Shown: positions 51,139 through 59,487 of the stretch, one piece after another | How positions within the stretch are numbered: the first letter of the stretch is position 1 | Layout of the letters: every line of letters starts with the position of its first letter | From: Pedobacter frigiditerrae | Lineage (GTDB): Bacteria > Bacteroidota > Bacteroidia > Sphingobacteriales > Sphingobacteriaceae | Assembly: GCF_032678705.1 (NCBI RefSeq) | Contig: NZ_JAVTSS010000002.1 | Coordinates: forward strand, 434,001 to 498,000 | DNA length: 64,000 nt | Direction: 5' to 3' | The notes under the pieces: model-generated | What the model saw: the letters and a program-made list of their open reading frames with translations, nothing else | Told to the model about the DNA's origin: nothing | Database searches by the model: none | Made by a program: the position numbers and the translations under genes

Positions 51139-51516
51139 ATGGAAATTAAAGATTTAACGAAGGCAGAGGAACAGATCATGCAAATTGTATGGCAACTGGA
51201 AAGTTCATTCGTAAAAGAAGTAATGGATTACTTACCAGAGCCCAAGCCTGCGTACAATACGGTATCTACAATTATTAGAATATTAGAAGTTAAAGGCTTT
51301 ATTGGACACGAAGCTTATGGAAAAGCTCATAAATATCATCCTTTAATTAGTAGAGAAGAATACAAAAGACATGCAACTGAAAAGTTATTAGGAAATTACT
51401 TTGAGAACTCTGTAGAAAGCATGTTCTCTTTCTTTGTGAAGGAAGAGAAATTGGATTTAAGTGATGTGGATGAAATTTTAAAGATGATTAACAAATTTAA
51501 AAATAAGCCAAAATGA
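51139..51516 (+). CDS. BlaI/MecI/CopY-family transcriptional repressor
   Basis: This 125-residue protein has a winged helix-turn-helix with the family pattern LTKAEEQIMQIVWQLESSFV and YNTVSTIIRILEVKGFI (about 39-55), then a C-terminal dimerisation helix region (about 80-120). In this family a metallopeptidase sensor of the BlaR1/MecR1 type leads to repressor cleavage. The next gene encodes such a sensor and overlaps by four bases (ATGA). Regulation of its own operon is expected; operator sites were not identified. Confidence 0.9.
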   Translation: MEIKDLTKAEEQIMQIVWQLESSFVKEVMDYLPEPKPAYNTVSTIIRILEVKGFIGHEAYGKAHKYHPLISREEYKRHATEKLLGNYFENSVESMFSFFVKEEKLDLSDVDEILKMINKFKNKPK

Positions 51517-53498
51517 GTTGGGCACATTATCTCTTGCAGGTAAACATTTACCTAGTTATATTTTATTGTTTTTACAAACTGCTTTTAGATAGAGAAACTT
51601 ATTTTGTTTTAAATAGGTTATATCTTGTTTTATCAGGGTTATTCTCCTTGGCTATTCCATTTTTAAGATTCGAAATGTTTAGTGAAAAGGCAGTTAGTGA
51701 TAAACTATACATCAGCGTTAGCGAAATTAATACCATAGTAAGCAATTATGCTATTATGCCGCAAACACAAGAGCAATATGATTGGGGTAGGTTAATTGTT
51801 ATGATATACATCGTGGGTACGTTTATTTTCTTGCTTCACTTTGCCTATCAACTATTTGCAATTAACCAGCTTTTTGGCAAAACAGATTCAAATTCGGCAT
51901 TTTCGTTTTTGAATAGAAAATCTGTTGCCGAAAATTTACCAGAAAGAGCTACTGTAGACTTGCATGAAGATATTCACGTAAAACAATTTCACACGCTAGA
52001 TGTAATTTTCTTTGAGGTATTAGGAATATTAACTTGGTTTAATCCGATTATTTATCTATATAAAAAATCTATTAAAAACATTCATGAATACCTAGCAGAC
52101 GAGGCAGCAGCAAAGTTTCAGGGAGATAAAGAGACCTATGCATTGTTATTGTTAAGCCATGCTTTCGGGGTAAAACCCAATAGTTTAACCAATGGTTTTC
52201 TAACAAAATCAATGATTAAAAAGAGGATTTTCATGTTGCATAAACAACGTTCTAAAAAAGCAGCAATTTTAAAATATGGCTTGTTCGTTCCTCTATTTGC
52301 AATTACTTTAGTTTTATCATCCGCTACCATTCGTAAAAACAATCAAATTCTAGCAGTTGCAGATAAAATACCTCTCAATGAAGCTAATGAAGTTTTTACA
52401 CAGGTAATAGAACAACCTTTAAGTGTTGTTAATCTTGCACCTAGAACTACAAAACTAGATCAAGTACAGGTTCAAGCAATTGTTGTTAATAACACAGAAA
52501 CAAAACCTTCAAGTTACAATAGCATAAACGAAAAAGAAACCACTAATTCTTGGAATGCATTTTACAAATATTTAGGAGACGGCATCAAATATCCAACTGA
52601 AGCAGTAAAGAAAAAAGTACAGGGAAATACGGTGATAAATTTTTCTGTTAGACGAGGCAAAGCGATGGATATTGTAGTTCAAAACGAACTTGGATCAGGA
52701 TGCGACGAAGAGGTAATTGAACAAATCACAAACTATGATGATTTCTTTCAGAAAGATGGCGACTATAGCTTAAAAGTAACATTCAAACTTGAAGGTTCTG
52801 ATGCTCAAATGAAAAACGAAAATGTATCTACTGATGCCGAAAGAACATCAATGTCTAATTTGGTCATTACAGCTTACGCACCAAAAGAAGAGGTAACAGA
52901 TCAAACTGTTTACAACTTCGTTGCCATGTCTAACCCACCAACTTACCCAGGCGGACTCGCAAAGTTTTATGAGTTTTTAGGTAAAAACATAAGATATCCT
53001 CAATTCGCGTCAGATAATGATGTTCAAGGAAAGGTGCTTGTTTCTTTTACGGTTGAGAAAGATGGCTCACTATCAGATATTAAAGTAGAACGAAAACTAG
53101 GTTTCGGCACTGATGAAGAAGCTGTTAGAGTTTTAAAAACCAGTAAAAAGTGGTTCCCTGGTATTCAGAATGGCAGGGCTGTTAGGGTTAAGTACAATAT
53201 TCCCATCAGCTTTGCACTAGACCCAAGTAAGAAAGAGTCAAAATCAGTCTCATTTGCAACAATACGTACAAAAAATTATAACAGTGGAGAATCTCCAATG
53301 GTTATTGTTGATGGAGATACTAAAGATGACGACTTCTTAAAAACCATAGACGCCAATACAATTGAAAGCGTAAGTATTGTAAAAGATGCAAATGCAATAG
53401 CATTATATGGAAAAGAAGGAAAGAATGGGGTTATCATGGTAACTACCAAAAAACCAAAACAAAAATTAATTACGGCTACCCTAACTAATAGAAATTAA
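51513..53498 (+). CDS. BlaR1-like M56 metallopeptidase with two TonB_C domains and a plug-like tail
   Basis: This 661-residue protein has N-terminal membrane segments (about 5-25, 36-54, 92-112), a peptidase motif HEDIHVKQFH (His151, Glu152, His155) with HEYLADEAA (about 191-199), and a later membrane segment (about 250-270). Two TonB C-terminal-like domains follow (about 345-435; about 475-570, GKVLVSFTVEKDGSLSDIKV). The end (about 595-650) is plug-like: ESVSIVKDANAIALYGKEG, then KNGVIMVTTKK. It is probably an inner-membrane sensor for the upstream BlaI repressor. Which signal it senses is unknown. Confidence 0.87.
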   Translation: MSWAHYLLQVNIYLVIFYCFYKLLLDRETYFVLNRLYLVLSGLFSLAIPFLRFEMFSEKAVSDKLYISVSEINTIVSNYAIMPQTQEQYDWGRLIVMIYIVGTFIFLLHFAYQLFAINQLFGKTDSNSAFSFLNRKSVAENLPERATVDLHEDIHVKQFHTLDVIFFEVLGILTWFNPIIYLYKKSIKNIHEYLADEAAAKFQGDKETYALLLLSHAFGVKPNSLTNGFLTKSMIKKRIFMLHKQRSKKAAILKYGLFVPLFAITLVLSSATIRKNNQILAVADKIPLNEANEVFTQVIEQPLSVVNLAPRTTKLDQVQVQAIVVNNTETKPSSYNSINEKETTNSWNAFYKYLGDGIKYPTEAVKKKVQGNTVINFSVRRGKAMDIVVQNELGSGCDEEVIEQITNYDDFFQKDGDYSLKVTFKLEGSDAQMKNENVSTDAERTSMSNLVITAYAPKEEVTDQTVYNFVAMSNPPTYPGGLAKFYEFLGKNIRYPQFASDNDVQGKVLVSFTVEKDGSLSDIKVERKLGFGTDEEAVRVLKTSKKWFPGIQNGRAVRVKYNIPISFALDPSKKESKSVSFATIRTKNYNSGESPMVIVDGDTKDDDFLKTIDANTIESVSIVKDANAIALYGKEGKNGVIMVTTKKPKQKLITATLTNRN

Positions 53499-53502
53499 GC
53501 TT

Positions 53503-54204
53503 ATGAAAAGGATTATTTACTTTTTGTTGTTAAGCATCTGCTCAACGGTGGTAATAGCACAAGAAAAAAAAGTTGCTAATGGTATAGACTGGGATAAGTT
53601 CTACAAATATCTAGGCAGCAATGTTAAGTATCCTGAAAAAGCTAAAATGCTTGATGCCCAAGGGAACAGCGTAATTTTATTAACCGTAACCAATGGAGCT
53701 ATAAAAAAGTTTACTGTTAATAATGCTAACCCAGAGTTAGGTTTCGATGAAGAAGTGGTAAAAAACCTTTTTAACTATAAGCCTTTTAATAAAAACCAAG
53801 ATGGCAATTATGCCTTGATAACTTCATTCAGAATCTCAGACTCTAAATCCCCAATAAAAAACGAGCATTATATTATCCCGAAAGGATATGCTGAATTGAA
53901 ACTAGTAGTGATGGGTTATGGAGCTAATAAAGTTGGAGCCATAGATACTGCAAATTCTAAGAATGGCTTCAAAATTAATTTTACACATGGCTCACTACAA
54001 AATCCAGATGGTAAACGTCCATTAATAATAGTTAATGATGAGGCTATTGAATATTCTTTAATGAATACAGTTAATCCAAATAATATTCAGTCCATTTCTA
54101 TTCTAAAAGATGCTGCATCTACACTTAAATATGGAGAAGAAGGCAAAAATGGTGTAATTATAATTCAAACCAAAGACTACATTCCAAAAAACACTGTAAA
54201 ATAA
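53503..54204 (+). CDS. Secreted TonB_C-domain protein with plug-like C-terminal tail
   Basis: This 233-residue protein has a signal peptide (about 1-19; cleavage near VIAQEK). The first half (about 27-112; FYKYLGSNVKYPEKAKMLDA) resembles a TonB_C domain. The C-terminal half ends with RPLIIVNDEAIEYSLM, NNIQSISILKDAASTLKYGE and GKNGVIIIQTKD, a compact plug-like motif without a barrel. It starts four bases after the M56 gene. The domain order mirrors the C-terminal half of that protein. Function is unknown. Confidence 0.75.
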   Translation: MKRIIYFLLLSICSTVVIAQEKKVANGIDWDKFYKYLGSNVKYPEKAKMLDAQGNSVILLTVTNGAIKKFTVNNANPELGFDEEVVKNLFNYKPFNKNQDGNYALITSFRISDSKSPIKNEHYIIPKGYAELKLVVMGYGANKVGAIDTANSKNGFKINFTHGSLQNPDGKRPLIIVNDEAIEYSLMNTVNPNNIQSISILKDAASTLKYGEEGKNGVIIIQTKDYIPKNTVK

Positions 54205-54229
54205 ATCTCTAAACTTAAACTAAGACTAT

Positions 54230-55036
54230 ATGAAAAAGTTAATTTATTCATCGCTAATTGCGGTGTTACTACTAACGTTTTGCCAAAAATCTGCTATTGC
54301 ACAAGATGATGATAAGATTTACAATTTTGTTTCTATAAAAAACCCACCTACTTATCCTGGAGGTCTGCAAGCATTTTACAAGTTTTTAGGCGCTAATATT
54401 AAATACCCTGAAATGGCCGCTAAAAACAATGTGCAAGGTACGGTTCTGGTCTCTTTTGTAGTTGAAAAAGACGGTTCGTTGTCTGATATTAAAATTGAAC
54501 GTAGCCTTGGCTCTGGAACCGATGAGGAAACTATTAGGGTATTAAAACTATCAAGAAACTGGAATCCTGGGATTGAAGATGCAAGACCTGTAAGAGTTAA
54601 ATACAATATACCTGTTAAATTTGCTTTGCCAGGAGTGAAAGCTAATACCAACACAAATACTGCTAGACCTACGAATGCAGCTAATTCAACAACCCAAGTT
54701 GTTGAGGATAACACCATATATAACTTCGTATCAATGGTAAATCCACCAAAATATCCTGGAGGGTTAGCTAAACTTTATAAATTCTTAGGTGAGAATATTA
54801 AATACCCTACAGAGGCGAAAGAGAACAAGATACAAGGGAAAGTATTGGCAAGCTTTACTGTACAAAAAGACGGTAGCTTGGCCGACATAAAAGTGATGAG
54901 AAAACTTGGATTTGGCACAGACGAAGAAGCTGTAAGAGTTTTAAAACTTTCTCCAAAATGGGAGCCTGGACTAGAAAATGGCCGACCAGTTAATGTGAAG
55001 TATAATATTCCAATCTCATTTAACTTGGCAAAATAG
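54230..55036 (+). CDS. Secreted protein with two TonB C-terminal domains
   Basis: This 268-residue protein has a signal peptide (about 1-24, cleavage near AIAQDD), then two copies of a TonB_C-type domain: about 35-135 (YPGGLQAFYKFLGANIKYPE, then SDIKIERSLGSGTDEE) and about 165-268 (YPGGLAKLYKFLGENIKYPT, then ADIKVMRKLGFGTDEE). A Thr/Asn-rich linker (about 136-160) joins them. It is 25 bases after the previous gene and continues the operon. There is no transmembrane energy-coupling helix beyond the signal, so it is not a standard TonB. Confidence 0.85.
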   Translation: MKKLIYSSLIAVLLLTFCQKSAIAQDDDKIYNFVSIKNPPTYPGGLQAFYKFLGANIKYPEMAAKNNVQGTVLVSFVVEKDGSLSDIKIERSLGSGTDEETIRVLKLSRNWNPGIEDARPVRVKYNIPVKFALPGVKANTNTNTARPTNAANSTTQVVEDNTIYNFVSMVNPPKYPGGLAKLYKFLGENIKYPTEAKENKIQGKVLASFTVQKDGSLADIKVMRKLGFGTDEEAVRVLKLSPKWEPGLENGRPVNVKYNIPISFNLAK

Positions 55037-55038
55037 CA

Positions 55039-55473
55039 TTGAAAAATATATTATATATACTAATCGCGCTTATAACATTTGTGTCTTGCAAAGCTGATGA
55101 AAAGAAAGAAACATCAGTCGAACTTGTTAATGATGAAATATATTCTGGTGTGAATGATAGTGATTTAATCAAAAATCCAGCATTATATATTGGTGGTATG
55201 AATAAATTTTATCAATTCTTAGAAGAGAATATCAAATATCCTATAGATGCAATTGAAACCAATATACAAGGAAATGTAAGACTATCCTTTAATATTGGAA
55301 AAGATGGTTCATTAAGCAACATTAAAGTTCTTGACTCTTTAGGATTTGGGCTTGATGAAGAAGCCATTAGAGTCTTAAAATTAAGTAAGAAATGGAAGCC
55401 TGCTGTTAATATAACCGGTGAAAAGATTGCAACAACTCTTGCTATTCCAATTAAATTCTCATTAACTGATTAA
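55039..55473 (+). CDS. TonB C-terminal-domain lipoprotein
   Basis: This 144-residue protein starts at a TTG (55039), two bases after the previous stop, before a clean lipoprotein signal with VSCKAD (Cys at about 17). The remainder is one TonB_C-type domain: YIGGMNKFYQFLEENIKYPI, NIQGNVRLSFNIGKDGSLSN and DSLGFGLDEEAIRVLKLSKK. It completes the operon. A terminator follows at 55483. Family members such as this are predicted to contact outer-membrane receptors or the cell envelope; the role here is unproven. Confidence 0.85.
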   Translation: MKNILYILIALITFVSCKADEKKETSVELVNDEIYSGVNDSDLIKNPALYIGGMNKFYQFLEENIKYPIDAIETNIQGNVRLSFNIGKDGSLSNIKVLDSLGFGLDEEAIRVLKLSKKWKPAVNITGEKIATTLAIPIKFSLTD

Positions 55474-55482
55474 TACTCAACA

Positions 55483-55513
55483 AAAAACCCCAACCAAATT
55501 GGTCGGGGTTTTT
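55483..55513. terminator. Rho-independent terminator after the BlaI/BlaR1-like operon
   Basis: Stem AAAAACCCC (55483-55491) pairs with GGGGTTTTT (55505-55513), with an inner ACCA/TGGT helix. The following T-rich end suits the plus-strand operon; symmetric A/T flanks allow activity for the minus strand too. Confidence 0.85.
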
Positions 55514-55634
55514 CGATTATTAAACTCCTTTGTCTCGGACATTTAAATCTAGTAATTTAATAGGAGAAAAACAAATTTGTTCAAAGTCCTTATTTTAAAC
55601 AAGTTATTCTTTATTCACAATTTGGATTAAATAA

Positions 55635-55660
55635 GTCTTCGACTACGCTCAGACTGACAA
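55635..55660. repeat. Dispersed repeat fragment (CTTCGACTACGCTCAGACTG type)
   Basis: Just downstream of sdhB (minus strand). Its reverse complement matches 23985-24007 well, so the two belong to one family that also touches the 42309 and 61995 elements. Confidence 0.55.
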
Positions 55661-55665
55661 ATTTA

Positions 55666-56436
55666 CTAGCCTTCTTCTTCGCTGATGAATTTAGCTGAAT
55701 AGTAATCTCTATTCATACGAGCAATGTTCTCTAAAGAAATTCCTTTAGGGCATTCTGCTTCGCAAGCACCTGTATTTGTACAGTTACCAAAACCTTCAGC
55801 ATCCATTTGCGCAACCATATTTTGTACACGTTTGTAACGCTCTGGTTGTCCTTGTGGCAATAAAGCTAATTGAGAGATTTTTGCAGATACAAATAACATT
55901 GCCGATGCATTTTTACAAGTAGCCACACAAGCACCACAACCAATACAAGCTGCTGCTTCGAATGCTGCATCTGCTTGTGCCTTTGGAATTGGCAGGTTGT
56001 TAGCATCTTGCGCATTACCCGTATTTACCGAAATAAATCCGCCTGCAGCAATAACTCTATCAAATGCAGATCTATCTACAGTTAAATCCTTAATTACCGG
56101 AAATGCTTTCGCTCTCCAAGGCTCAACTACAATAGTATCTCCATCCTTAAATGAACGCATGTGTAACTGGCAAGTAGTTACTGCATCTTTTGGACCGTGA
56201 GGGCGACCATTGATAAACATTGAACACATACCGCAAATACCTTCGCGACAATCGTGGTCAAATACAATTGGGTCATCACCTTTGGTAATTAAATCTTCGT
56301 TTAAAACATCGAACATTTCTAAAAAAGACATATCAGGAGAAATATCGGCAACTTTATAGTCAACCATTTTCCCTTTGTCTTTTGTGTTCTTCTGACGCCA
56401 AACCTTTAGCGTTAAGTTCATATTTCCTGTACTCAT
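55666..56436 (-). CDS. sdhB: Succinate dehydrogenase/fumarate reductase iron-sulfur subunit
   Basis: This 256-residue protein has the [2Fe-2S] ligands Cys63, Cys68 and Cys71 in [11 protein letters not shown] and Cys89 in TTCQLH, then the cluster-binding [12 protein letters not shown] (Cys164, 167, 170, 174) and [18 protein letters not shown] (Cys219, 225, 229). It passes electrons from the FAD subunit to quinone in the membrane anchor. It is last in the sdhC-sdhA-sdhB operon. The length is that of Bacteroidota-type enzymes. Enzyme direction (oxidation or fumarate reduction) cannot be read from sequence. Confidence 0.95.
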   Translation of the reverse strand: MSTGNMNLTLKVWRQKNTKDKGKMVDYKVADISPDMSFLEMFDVLNEDLITKGDDPIVFDHDCREGICGMCSMFINGRPHGPKDAVTTCQLHMRSFKDGDTIVVEPWRAKAFPVIKDLTVDRSAFDRVIAAGGFISVNTGNAQDANNLPIPKAQADAAFEAAACIGCGACVATCKNASAMLFVSAKISQLALLPQGQPERYKRVQNMVAQMDAEGFGNCTNTGACEAECPKGISLENIARMNRDYYSAKFISEEEG

Positions 56437-56462
56437 TTCTGTTGAGATTAAGACTTAGATTT

Positions 56463-56497
56463 GAGATGTGAGATGTGAGATGTGAGATGTGAGAATC
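56463..56497. repeat. Tandem 7-bp repeat (GAGATGT) between sdhA and sdhB
   Basis: GAGATGT is repeated four times plus a degenerate copy. Related words (CTCATATCTCAAATC, TCTCACATCT) follow to about 56556, giving partial self-complementarity. Polymerase slippage or a decayed repeat unit can explain it. It is too short and regular to be CRISPR. Confidence 0.75.
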
Positions 56498-56555
56498 GAG
56501 GACGTCGCCTTATCTCATATCTCAAATCTAGTTTCTCATATCTCCTCTCTCACAT

Positions 56556-58535
56556 CTATTTATAACTTCTTTGTGCTATTTTAATATTTTCGAATTTCAA
56601 TTCTTCCTTATGAAGCTCGAAATTTCCGTCACCTTTATTTTCCCAAGCTGCTACGTAAGCGTAACCTTCGTCATCACGTAATGCTTCTCCTTCTTCTGTT
56701 TGATATTCTTCACGGAAGTGACCACCGCAGCTTTCATTACGATTTAATGCATCAATACACATTAGCTCACCTAACTCGATGAAATCTGCAACACGACCAG
56801 CTTTTTCTAATTCTGGGTTGTACTCATCCGCCGATCCAGGAACACGAACGTCACTCCAAAAATCTTTTTTCAATTGTTGAATTTCTGCAATTGCAGATTT
56901 TAGACCTTCAGCATTACGAGCCATCCCACATTTATCCCACATGATTAAACCTAGTTTTTTGTGGAAGTGATCTACAGATTTAGTCCCTTTAATTCCAATT
57001 AATGTATCTAATATCCCTTTTGCTTTAGCTTCTGCTTCAGCAAATGCTGGATGATCTGTTGGAATTGCCTTAACTGAAATTTCTTTCGATAAATATTGTC
57101 CGATAGTGTATGGAAGAACGAAATAACCATCTGCCAAACCTTGCATTAAAGCCGATGCACCTAAACGATTTGCACCGTGATCTGAGAAGTTTGCCTCACC
57201 AGTACAATATAAACCTGGTACGGTTGTCATTAAGTTATAATCTACCCATAAACCACCCATTGTATAGTGAACTGCCGGATAAATACGCATTGGTGTTTCG
57301 TAAGGATTCTCGCCAGTAATCTGTGCATACATATCGAATAGGTTACCGTACTTTTCCTTAACTACCGCAGTTCCTAAGCGCATGCAAGTTTCCTTATCAG
57401 GATTTTGAATACCAGCTTTGGCTGCTTCAATTTTACCGTAACGTTCAGTATTTGCTTTAAAATCTAAGTATACAGCTAGTTTAGATGCACCTACACCATA
57501 ACCAGCATCACATCTTTCTTTTGCAGCACGAGAAGCCACATCACGTGGAACCAAGTTACCAAAAGCAGGGTAACGGCGCTCTAAATAATAATCTCTTTCA
57601 TCTTCAGGAATTTCTGAAGCTTTACGCGTATCATCTTTCTTTTTAGGAACCCAAATACGTCCATCGTTACGTAACGACTCAGACATTAAGGTTAATTTAG
57701 ATTGATGATCTCCAGAAACTGGAATACAAGTTGGGTGAATTTGAGTATAACAAGGATTTGCAAAAAATGCTCCTTGTTTGTTCGCTTTCCAAGCAGCAGT
57801 TACGTTACTTCCCATTGCATTGGTAGAAAGATAGAATACGTTTCCGTAACCACCTGTTCCTAAAACCACAGCATGACCAAAGTGACGTTCTAATTCTCCA
57901 GTAATTAAATTACGAGCAATGATACCACGAGCTTTACCATCAATTTTAACAACTTCAAGCATTTCATGGCGAGTAAACATTTCTACTTTACCCATTCCAA
58001 TTTGACGCTCTAAAGCAGAATATGCACCTAACAATAACTGTTGACCAGTTTGACCAGCTGCGTAAAAAGTTCTTTGAACTTGTGTACCACCAAATGAACG
58101 ATTATCTAACAAACCGCCATATTCGCGAGCCAAAGGAACACCTTGAGCCACACATTGATCGATGATGTTTGCACTAACCTCGGCTAAACGATGAACGTTT
58201 GCTTCACGAGCACGATAATCTCCACCTTTAATGGTATCATAAAATAAACGATAAGTACTATCGCCATCATTTTGATAATTTTTTGCGGCATTGATACCTC
58301 CTTGAGCAGCGATAGAGTGCGCTCTACGTGGTGAATCTTGGAAACAAAAGCATTTCACTTTGTAACCCATTTCTGCCAAAGTTGCAGCTGCTGATGCTCC
58401 GGCTAAACCAGAACCAACTACAATTATTTCTAAACTTCTTTTGTTAGAAGGGTTAACCAAAGGCACAGACGATTTAAATTTCGTCCATTTAGTGGTTAAT
58501 TCTCCTTCTGGTATATTTGAATTTATTGCTGACAT
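56556..58535 (-). CDS. sdhA: Succinate dehydrogenase/fumarate reductase flavoprotein subunit
   Basis: This 659-residue protein has an FAD-binding dinucleotide fold with [20 protein letters not shown] (about 35-54) and the covalent-FAD region [15 protein letters not shown] (about 72-86). Active-site regions include [15 protein letters not shown] and, near the middle, [11 protein letters not shown]. The C-terminal [14 protein letters not shown] is typical. It oxidises succinate to fumarate or the reverse in the cytoplasm. It lies 30 bases after sdhC and 119 bases before sdhB, with the GAGATGT repeat in the latter gap. Confidence 0.95.
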   Translation of the reverse strand: MSAINSNIPEGELTTKWTKFKSSVPLVNPSNKRSLEIIVVGSGLAGASAAATLAEMGYKVKCFCFQDSPRRAHSIAAQGGINAAKNYQNDGDSTYRLFYDTIKGGDYRAREANVHRLAEVSANIIDQCVAQGVPLAREYGGLLDNRSFGGTQVQRTFYAAGQTGQQLLLGAYSALERQIGMGKVEMFTRHEMLEVVKIDGKARGIIARNLITGELERHFGHAVVLGTGGYGNVFYLSTNAMGSNVTAAWKANKQGAFFANPCYTQIHPTCIPVSGDHQSKLTLMSESLRNDGRIWVPKKKDDTRKASEIPEDERDYYLERRYPAFGNLVPRDVASRAAKERCDAGYGVGASKLAVYLDFKANTERYGKIEAAKAGIQNPDKETCMRLGTAVVKEKYGNLFDMYAQITGENPYETPMRIYPAVHYTMGGLWVDYNLMTTVPGLYCTGEANFSDHGANRLGASALMQGLADGYFVLPYTIGQYLSKEISVKAIPTDHPAFAEAEAKAKGILDTLIGIKGTKSVDHFHKKLGLIMWDKCGMARNAEGLKSAIAEIQQLKKDFWSDVRVPGSADEYNPELEKAGRVADFIELGELMCIDALNRNESCGGHFREEYQTEEGEALRDDEGYAYVAAWENKGDGNFELHKEELKFENIKIAQRSYK

Positions 58536-58565
58536 TATATTTTAGCTTTATTCGTTCAAAATTAT

Positions 58566-59264
58566 TTATAGACCCCAACCAAAATAAATTGCAATTGGCA
58601 TTAAGGCAAAAAGCAAAGGAATGATGATAGAGAAAGCAACACCCAAAGATTTAATGATAGGTGTGTATTTTTTGTGGTTCCAACCCATGGTTTGAAACGT
58701 TGATGCAAAACCATGTAATAAATGATAGGCTAAGGAAATCATGGCCAAAACGTATAAAATTACACGCCACGGTTCTCTGAATTTAACAAACATGACTGCA
58801 TATAAATCTTCGTGTCCAGCAGCGTCTAGTGGTGTTCCACCATTAAATTCTTCAATTCCACTAAAACGAGAAACCCACCAGAAATCTGTTAAGTGAACAA
58901 TTAGGAAAATTAACAACAAAGTACCTAACAAACCCATTGAACGAGAATACCATTTACTATTAGCATTACCATCGTTATAGGCATATTTTACAGGCCTTGC
59001 AGCTTGATTTTCGAATGTTAATCTCGCACCCTGTATAATGTGCAACAACAACCCTAACATTAAAACAACCTCCATCGCTCTAATGATCCAATTGGTTGCC
59101 ATAAAATGAGCGCCTTCGTTGAACAACACTCCCGTTTTGTCAAAAAACACAAAACAGTTCAAGAAACAATGCACAAGTAAAAAAGAGATTAGAAAAAGAC
59201 CTGTTAGGCCCATTATTAGTTTTTTTCCTATTGACGAGGAAAAAGCATTTGCGATACTACCCAT
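58566..59264 (-). CDS. sdhC: Succinate dehydrogenase cytochrome b subunit (membrane anchor)
   Basis: This 232-residue protein has five predicted membrane helices (about 15-35, 56-78, 108-130, 158-178, 205-227), as in the B-type cytochrome b subunits of Bacteroidota fumarate reductases. Histidines in HCFLNCFVF, HIIQGARL, HLTDFWW and HLLHGFAS are candidate heme ligands. It anchors SdhA/SdhB and handles quinone. It is the first gene of the operon with a TACTTTTG promoter-like box 28 bases upstream. Confidence 0.92.
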   Translation of the reverse strand: MGSIANAFSSSIGKKLIMGLTGLFLISFLLVHCFLNCFVFFDKTGVLFNEGAHFMATNWIIRAMEVVLMLGLLLHIIQGARLTFENQAARPVKYAYNDGNANSKWYSRSMGLLGTLLLIFLIVHLTDFWWVSRFSGIEEFNGGTPLDAAGHEDLYAVMFVKFREPWRVILYVLAMISLAYHLLHGFASTFQTMGWNHKKYTPIIKSLGVAFSIIIPLLFALMPIAIYFGWGL

Positions 59265-59291
59265 TAGCTTTTATTTTTTATTCAGTTAATG

Positions 59292-59299
59292 CAAAAGTA
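59292..59299 (-). promoter_or_regulatory. -7 box (TACTTTTG) of the sdhCAB operon
   Basis: On the minus strand TACTTTTG matches TAnnTTTG, with 27 bases between it and the sdhC start codon. No clear -33 TTTG was found at the usual spacing. Confidence 0.45.
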
Positions 59300-59434
59300 T
59301 TTAAAATATGAAATAAAACGGGACCTGTTTCTATAAAATCATAATAAAGTGGTTATTTAGAAACATTCTAAAAAAAATCGAGAATTTCATTTTAAAATAT
59401 CAGCTAATGAAGTGGTTAAGAAAAAATTTAAGCA

Positions 59435-59466
59435 CAAAAAAAGGGAGCAATTATTAAATCGCTCCC
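59435..59466 (-). terminator. Rho-independent terminator after the HtrA gene
   Basis: Read on the minus strand, GGGAGC (59466-59461) pairs with GCTCCC (59448-59443), followed by a run of T residues (59442-59436). It ends the htrA transcript before sdhC's promoter. Confidence 0.8.
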
Positions 59467-59487
59467 CTCAGTTATAACAGGTATTTA

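Noticed and set aside
56463..56497. CRISPR array
   Set aside because: The repeat unit is 7 bp with no spacers, and no cas genes are present.
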